From assembly GCA_025618425.1 (NCBI GenBank), contig CM046846.1:28173385-28237384 (forward strand): a DNA stretch of 64,000 nucleotides, written 5' to 3'. The position numbers were made by a program, and so were the translations under genes. Below are positions 57,891-64,000 of the stretch, piece after piece. The notes below the pieces were generated by a model that saw only the letters and a list, made by a program, of their open reading frames with translations, was not told where the DNA came from and did no database searches. The stretch comes from Heliocidaris tuberculata. Lineage: Eukaryota; Echinodermata; Echinoidea; Camarodonta; Echinometridae. Position 1 is the stretch's first letter; each line of letters starts with the position of its first letter.

Positions 57891-59180
57891 ATTAGAGCAC
57901 AAATTCATAATTAGAAGAGATAAAATGTTAAAATGTCGACAGAATCTCTGTATAAGATGGGGGCACTTTCACCCCCTCCCCAGCCCCTTGGCTGGACGTC
58001 AAAGACTGGATCGCCAACAAAGGGGACACAAAATACCCAATCCCTCAAAGCAAACAGAATACCATCAAGGCAATAAGAATGCAGTGTCATTCTAAAAGGA
58101 CACCGAGACTGCTAAATAGGGGCTTACAAGGGGACACAATTACCCAATTTAAAATCGGTTTTGAGAATGTTTCATTGTGCGTCTAATCGCCTCAAAAAGA
58201 AACTGTTAATGGGGTTCCGCCTTGTTTGTTAGACAACAAGCCAAGAGCTATTATCCGTCAGGTTGGAAAAGTTTACTTTCGTCCCTAAATGAAAGAGTTT
58301 TTGCTCTCCGTGCATAAAAATGTGTCAAATAAAAGACATGTGTGGCCACGTAGTTTGGAAATCGAGCGAGTTACTATAGCTACTTTGAATTCTAAATCTA
58401 TTGGTAGCAAGCTATCACACGCCTGACTTTTAAAGCAACGATGATAAATTATTTGGGCTTATTCATTTTCTGAGTATAAATCTTCTCTAGTCGTTGTAGG
58501 AAAACCATGATAGAAGTTTATTCTTGGGCATAAGTTCGGTCCGCAGTCATGGCAGTAGGGAACACGGCTGATCTCATATGACTTTGTATTATGGTCGAAG
58601 CGGTGCGCTTGATGTCTTAAAATGTATCTCTTGGAAAATTGGAAACTTCAGAACTTTAATCTAAGATATAGCATTGTCAAACAAGTTTAAAAGGCAACTA
58701 AGATTGCACAATATTTGAGCAACTAGTCTTTGATTTATTCATCAAATGACCTTAGAATGAAGCCCAAAATCAAAGCAGTAAAAAACACCGCGATAATATA
58801 AAAAGTTCGTATCTTTCAACCGGAATCATTATAACATCCCACACAGTCGCGTCGAAACAAAATAAAAACATAATTTCTAGTGCTCAAAATCTATACAACG
58901 TTCATGATTGCCTATTTGATAAGGTATATAATTCCCTGATGAAACTATGGTTTCTTTTCAGCTCACCTGTACGACCTCTCGAGTGTTTTCTGATATCCGT
59001 CGTTGGCAGATTGATGCTGTAAGAGTTGGAAGGTTCCTTCGTGAATGTAACCTTCGTCTGTAAAGAGAACATGAATGTGAAGAAAGATGTCGTAAATCAT
59101 CAGAAATGGGAAAGATTGTGGAGGGCATTTTGTAAATTATGAAAGAATTACTGGAAGAGAGTATAATTATAAGACTTTGA
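57891..59180. other. Intergenic sequence, nothing recognised
   Basis: Unique-looking sequence without frames of note. The stretch 58140-58230 has mixed composition with no identifiable feature. Confidence 0.45.
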
Positions 59181-59188
59181 ATTTGATC

Positions 59189-59400
59189 GAGAGAGAGAGA
59201 GAGAGAGAGTGAGAGAGAGAAAGAGAGAACGGGTGACTGGAGAAAGAAGGGAAATAAAAAATAGGGGGTTGAGGGAGGGAAAGGGGGAGGGAGAAACAAT
59301 TAGAGATAGACAGAAATAGACATCGAAAGTCAGATAGAGACAGATAAACTTTTAAAGAAAATATAGGGAGAGAGAGGGAGAGAGAGAGAGAAAGAAAGAC
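59189..59400 (+). repeat. (GA)n microsatellite and purine-rich flank
   Basis: (GA)n at 59189-59220, followed by purine-rich sequence to about 59400. Confidence 0.9.
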
Positions 59401-61488
59401 TGGCAGGGTGTCAAGTATATAAGTTCCGTCTACTTTTCAGAGGACAAAATGCGAGCACAGCGGAAAAGGAAATAATATTATTTTACGTTTAACTTTGGAC
59501 GGCAACATTCCCGAATACTGGGAGTGCTAAAGTTTACAAAACAATCTTGGTTTTTACTTCAAAAGCAAATCACCGTCCCTAAATATCTGTTTGGTAAATT
59601 TCAGATAAGACAAATTTCTCCAACAAAAAGCAAAATGTTTGCACAAGCATAAAATTTGTGCATTTAAACTAGGCAAGAGGGATAATGAGTTGTTTTTAAA
59701 TGAAGTTCAAGCTATGTACAGTATCAGTTTACCGTGTTATTTTCAAAGGACACAGACTGTGAAAAAATGCTACCTTTTGTAAATGAGCCAATGTGGCATA
59801 TTATCATGATGCATGCTAATCATAATTATATGCATTATGACTATCCATTACGCCCACTGTATAGTACGTTCACCCTCAAATGACCCTGTATGGTGTCTGT
59901 AATTTCCTTTGTTCTCCCAAACTCATCATTGCTGTTATGTATGTATGTCCCTTCCCTTTTTCTCTTTCTTTTTTTTCTTCTCACTCTCTCTTCCTCTCTC
60001 CTTCTCTATCCCTCTTTCAATCTCTCTCCCTCTCTTTCTCTTCATCTTCCATCTCGCTTTTGTTTTTTTTTATTTTCCTCCCTTTTTCTAACGTTTCTAA
60101 ATTCTATTTTTTTCCTTTTTTAGTATAGGTCTACTTAAAACTTATGTTACCGTTTTAATCTCACCAAATCTAATTATCATGTATCCTTCAAAACACAACT
60201 CCAAGTTTCACTTGCAGGTTCGTCTGCATACTTGTTGTTGCTGTGGGTTTTATTGTCTCTCATTATTATTATTATTTTTTTTTTTTTTTTTTGGGGGGGG
60301 GGTATCTCCCTTTCTCTCAATCTGGTTATAATTGCCACTTTTCATATCCCCTAATTTTCTCTCTTTTTAAAATGTTAAAATGGTATTCAAATCCCATCCT
60401 CTTAACATTCAACATCACCGGAATGCGTATATGTGTATTATAATCGTTGTTGTTTCAACCACTATATCGTGAGCCCAACTTCTGTAAAGCTTCCGTAATC
60501 TAACCAAATACAGCATACAAAATGGCGTCTCTTTATGACAAAAGTCGCAAAACCTTTTATGGTTTTCAATTCTAAATACAAAGCATACAGGCTTTATTAT
60601 AGCACATACTGGTTTTTTTTTTCATGCGCTTTAAGCCATACCTTTTCATGAATATTACATCCCGTAACACCCCGCTGGAGAACAATGCTGCCATGCGAAC
60701 TGCTTTTGACTCCTGCAATTTATTTTTTTTCTCATAGCCTGCATTTTGCCATGAGTCGTATTCATACATGACTGTGATCTACCTTGAATATTTTGGAGGT
60801 ATAGTCCAATATCCTAATTTCTGGTACCATTGATAAGTAAGTCATCCAGTGTATGTTTGGTCTAGAATAAAATTGTACCTATATATATCTAGTGTAAGAA
60901 CGTTTACTGTCTCGGCCAACGATTGCTCCGTCGACAGTTGCACTGAGTTTTATAGCGTTGTTGCCTGGGCTGCGATGGGTTTTTCGGTTTGGTTAGGGTA
61001 AGATAAGTGTTGTGTATAATTAAGTTAAGTGAGAAATTCGATTAATGCAAGAAATTTACTATGGAGCAATTGTCGCCTGTGTAACAGCCGCTCATGTCCT
61101 ACCGCGTGGCGAGTCCGTGTACGGACACAATTGGTAGATTCTACGGATAAAAATTAATGGGGTGACTATTACGGGACAGGCTCTTGGCCTATCAGCCATA
61201 ATTGAGAATCACCGTCAACCCTCTCCAAGTCCCCAACCCCCTCCCTCGCCATTATGAGCTCGGAAATGTGACATAATCATGAAAAATTATGAAACTAAAC
61301 ACCAAAGATATGCTTCGATTTGCATGCAGGAATATCATGTACCAAACTAAAGCGACGGCACACAATAAATTATTATGTAGTGAATATAGAACGCAAACAA
61401 AAATGGAAATGGAAACATCATGACTTTCGTCAAAAATTCTTTTGTATCATCATGATCATGGGACCCGATCCACTGTTAGCAGAACGAC
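59401..61488. other. Intergenic sequence with a pyrimidine tract and poly-T/poly-G pair
   Basis: Pyrimidine-rich at 59945-60120, poly-T (18) then poly-G (10) at 60275-60302. A unique, mixed-composition island at about 61050-61250 contains the palindrome gtccgtgtacggac. No gene recognised. Confidence 0.45.
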
Positions 61489-61760
61489 TGAAATTAAACA
61501 AACATGAATACAAACGAATGTCGTTCGTCGCTACCCTCTCAATTTTGCTACATGGGAATTCAATGCAGGCCGGCCGACCGCTCATTTGTAGAAACTTGGC
61601 TCGACCACTCTTTCCCTAACACCACAGAATGACTTATGAAATTAAACATGTATGAACACAAAAAGAATGTCCCTACCCTCTCAATTTTGCTACATGAGAA
61701 TTCATAACAACCCCACAGCTCATTCGTAAAACATGTATGCCTACCCCCTTTTCCACAACT
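61489..61760 (+). repeat. Direct tandem duplication, about 148-bp period, diverged
   Basis: 61489-61615 and 61637-61760 share tgaaattaaac, atgaa-acaaa-gaatgtc, the block taccctctcaattttgctac with atg-gaattca, then gctcattcgtaaaac and cac-cttttcc. The second copy has several deletions. A 99-codon frame overlaps copy 1 but is closed in copy 2, arguing against coding function. Confidence 0.7.
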
Positions 61761-63626
61761 CGTAAATCAAGAATTGCATGCATTGTGCGCCATTATTATT
61801 CCAATATTATTCAGCGCGCTTTTGATAATTCTTTAATGGGATCTGTGTAAGTTGCTCCGAGGGGTGATCTCGAGTTCAGATAAGCCCCTCTGTCAAAAGA
61901 AGGATTCCTTTTCGAATGTCATTATTGAATTTTTAATCTGATAAAAGACGACTTTGATGTATTGTTGGATGAAAGATGGGTTTCAGATAAGATTGGACAG
62001 GGTAGGAATAAGGTGGGATATCTGGATATTCAACATCTAAATGGTATATAAGATGGCATAAACGGTGATTTTTATCTCCAATACTACATTAAATCAAATA
62101 TTTACAAGCCTGGAGCTCTGACCACGTTCGTTTTGGGCACTATCTATCGAGATATTCTATTGAAATCAAATGAAAACTGTATCCAATAGTTTTGAATAGA
62201 ATCTAAAGTGCATCTTATCGATTTATTTAATTCGTCTTTCAGAAACGAAAACAAAAATTAAAACGACACCTAGAGCTATAATCTACACGACTGAGATTTC
62301 CTGCTCGTTTTGCGAAAGAATATATACTTGTCTATATACTCGATACAAGGTAGACTATTGGTATGCCTTTGGTATAGTCAATCGAGGCTCAAACAACATT
62401 GTAAATACACAAATACTTACATCTCCCTCATAGAAAATTTCTTGTGTATGGATTGGTCAAGAGCATTTCACGTGATCAAACATATTTCTACTATAGATTT
62501 AGATTGAAATTTTCATATTTTATTTCATTTCATTTTCACTTTTCAAAGTAACAATTGCACATGCAATTAACAATGTAAAAATAATTAACCCGAAACTAAG
62601 TGCAGAAACTATAGAAGAACAACCTCTTTACTATTTTTCATATCTGTGACGTTAGAGGAAGATAGCTTGCCTATGCCCCATTCAGATAGTATCCAAAACC
62701 AATTACCAATGTTATTTTGCAATCTGAACCTTCAATTGAGTGTGAAAATGTCGACGTTTCATTCTGTTTCTTTTTTTTCAAATCGTTTTCATTTTCGCAG
62801 TTTATCTTCCTTAGAAGTACGCCTATGGCAACATTTGACTTCAATTTTTTAGGTGACTGACTGCAATAGTGCTAGCTCCGAGAATTGGGGTGGGGTTATT
62901 GGGGTGATTTCATTGTACAAAGACACGACCGAGTTTTATTTCATGAGCATTTACACTTTCTATTATAATTTTTTAAAGAGGTTTTGACAGCCTTTGGCAG
63001 CGTTTGACTCACATTATCCACAAACACTTCTTCTGCCCTCTACCCCCATTCGTCCGCTTGTGCCCCCCCCCCCCCATCTCTCTCTCTCTCTCTGCCATAG
63101 ACATTATGCACATGCACACATCCTACTTACCACAAAGCACACTCATTCTTCCACTTTCAACTTTCCATCTCTCTTTAAGCTTTACTCTGCCAACAAGATA
63201 CATCCAAATTTTCTCTGCTCTAATACTGCCACAATATTCCTTCAGGGGAGCAAAACACGCAGATTCTGAAACAGTTTCCCCCCAAATAAGACTCCTTTTG
63301 TCCCCTGATCGCCCCCTCCATGAAAGGAAAAAAGGGGGTCAACAGGGTTTTCGAGGGCCTCCAGGGAGAGGAGAGCAAAGGGGTATTACTCGACACCTGC
63401 CCAGCTAAGCCGGGCCAAGTGTTTGCTGGGTGGATCGCCTACCAGTCCTCTCGTGCCCCTCTCAATGTCCCTCTCATACACCCCTCTCAAAGGCTCTCGA
63501 AACTCCTCTCGCACGAAACCCATATCTTATTAAGACAGCGAGGGGGTCTATAGAGACGGATGTGGAGGAAGGGGGGGGGTGCAATCTTAACCATCTAAAA
63601 TGTCAGAATATATTGATATTTTATAC
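61761..63626. other. Intergenic sequence with C/T tract near 63.07 kb
   Basis: Poly-C (12) at about 63064-63075 with adjacent (CT)n, and poly-G (9) at 63570-63578. Frames of 77-134 codons at 63004-63553 cross these tracts and are not recognised. Confidence 0.45.
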
Positions 63627-63895
63627 TTTCCTACCAGAGGCGGAGAGAGGGTCCAGGCATTGAGAGGGCACCGGTAATAAAGGGGGGGGGGCATTGATCT
63701 CCATCGGAGAATGAAATTTCAAAAATTCATTAATTTAGTGGAGATTGTAGGAGTAGGCCGTAGCGTCTTCATTCTCATTCATTTTCCCATCTTCCATTTT
63801 TCTTTCCCTTTTCCTCTAGTTTCTTTATTTATTTCCGCCATTTGATTGAGGGCACGTACCCCCTGTGCCCCTGTAGCTAAGCCACTGTTTCCTAT
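63627..63895. mobile_element. hAT-like MITE with 7/8 TSD TTTCCTAC/T
   Basis: The body is 63635-63887 (253 bp). Ends CAGAGGCGGAGAGAGGG and AGCTAAGCCACTG are imperfect inverted repeats of the CAGTGGCG type. The flanking octamers TTTCCTAC (63627-63634) and TTTCCTAT (63888-63895) differ at one base. A G run lies inside the left half and a pyrimidine-rich stretch in the right. Non-coding. Confidence 0.75.
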
Positions 63896-64000
63896 ATGGG
63901 CATCATAACAGTTAGCCAGGCATGAAACCAGTTCGCAAACTTTTTTTTTTCCGGTACCAATTCCTTTCAATATTTAGTACACCCCTCCACGTCTGGCCTC
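63896..64000. other. Window edge, nothing recognised
   Basis: Poly-T at 63941-63950 only. Confidence 0.5.

Noticed and set aside
1..64000. CRISPR arrays, operons, bacterial promoters or phage genes
   Set aside because: No regularly spaced identical repeats and no dense coding; composition and repeats are eukaryotic.
1..64000. LTR retrotransposon, LINE or viral coding sequence
   Set aside because: I looked for long frames with reverse transcriptase, integrase or capsid motifs and found none; no pair of long direct terminal repeats was seen.

Overview
This window is eukaryotic nuclear DNA that is AT-rich and almost free of recognisable genes. I find no protein-coding gene I can defend, no rRNA or snRNA, and only one degenerate tRNA-like segment. 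The longest open frame is 158 codons, and most shorter ones fall in microsatellites or transposon copies. The general character is dozens of long poly-C/poly-G runs, many (CT)n, (TA)n and (CAT)n tracts, short palindromic DNA transposons and a tRNA-like SINE. This resembles marine invertebrate deuterostome genomes, and an echinoderm such as a sea urchin is my best guess. That is an inference from repeat style, not from a conserved gene.

The positive content is a set of non-autonomous mobile elements, several with intact target-site duplications (TSDs). (1) Five hAT-like MITEs lie at 21.2, 30.7, 31.07, 35.3 and 63.6 kb. They carry CAGNGGCG-type ends, and their 8-bp TSDs are perfect in three cases. 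(2) Two Tc1/mariner-like foldback MITEs of one family lie at 14.26 and 18.32 kb, each flanked by TA. (3) A 1.1-kb PIF/Harbinger-like element at 23.73-24.83 kb has a TAA TSD and a short antisense frame resembling the N-terminus of a Harbinger transposase. (4) A piggyBac-like MITE with TTAA TSD lies at 47.03-47.44 kb, with a decayed relative at 18.75-19.14 kb. (5) Two palindromic elements at 12.46 and 48.29 kb share a core of about 48 bp but have different ends. (6) Further inverted-repeat elements lie at 10.06-11.05, 21.84-22.09, 26.14-26.28 and 36.95-37.14 kb. The 36.95-kb element has a 4-bp ATTG TSD.

The densest region is 30.3-32.05 kb. There a 1.7-kb foldback-type element has arms built of short GGAACC/CGATTGG palindromes, and inside it lie two adjacent hAT MITEs with perfect 8-bp TSDs. 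Two copies of a tRNA-like SINE (11.21 kb plus, 43.56 kb minus), two copies of a 400-bp dispersed repeat (19.4 and 29.16 kb), two copies of a 190-bp repeat (54.0 and 57.7 kb), several tandem duplications and a 48-bp palindrome complete the repeat inventory.

The rest is AT-rich intergenic or intronic sequence. A few CpG-richer or homeodomain-site-rich islands (28.4-28.87, 42.5-42.7, 46.68-47.02, 51.5-51.72 and 61.05-61.25 kb) are the best candidates for exons or cis-regulatory DNA. I cannot prove any of them. Nothing here forms a multi-gene system. The notable biology is transposon structure: nesting, shared cores with swapped ends, and recurrent homopolymer-bearing MITEs.
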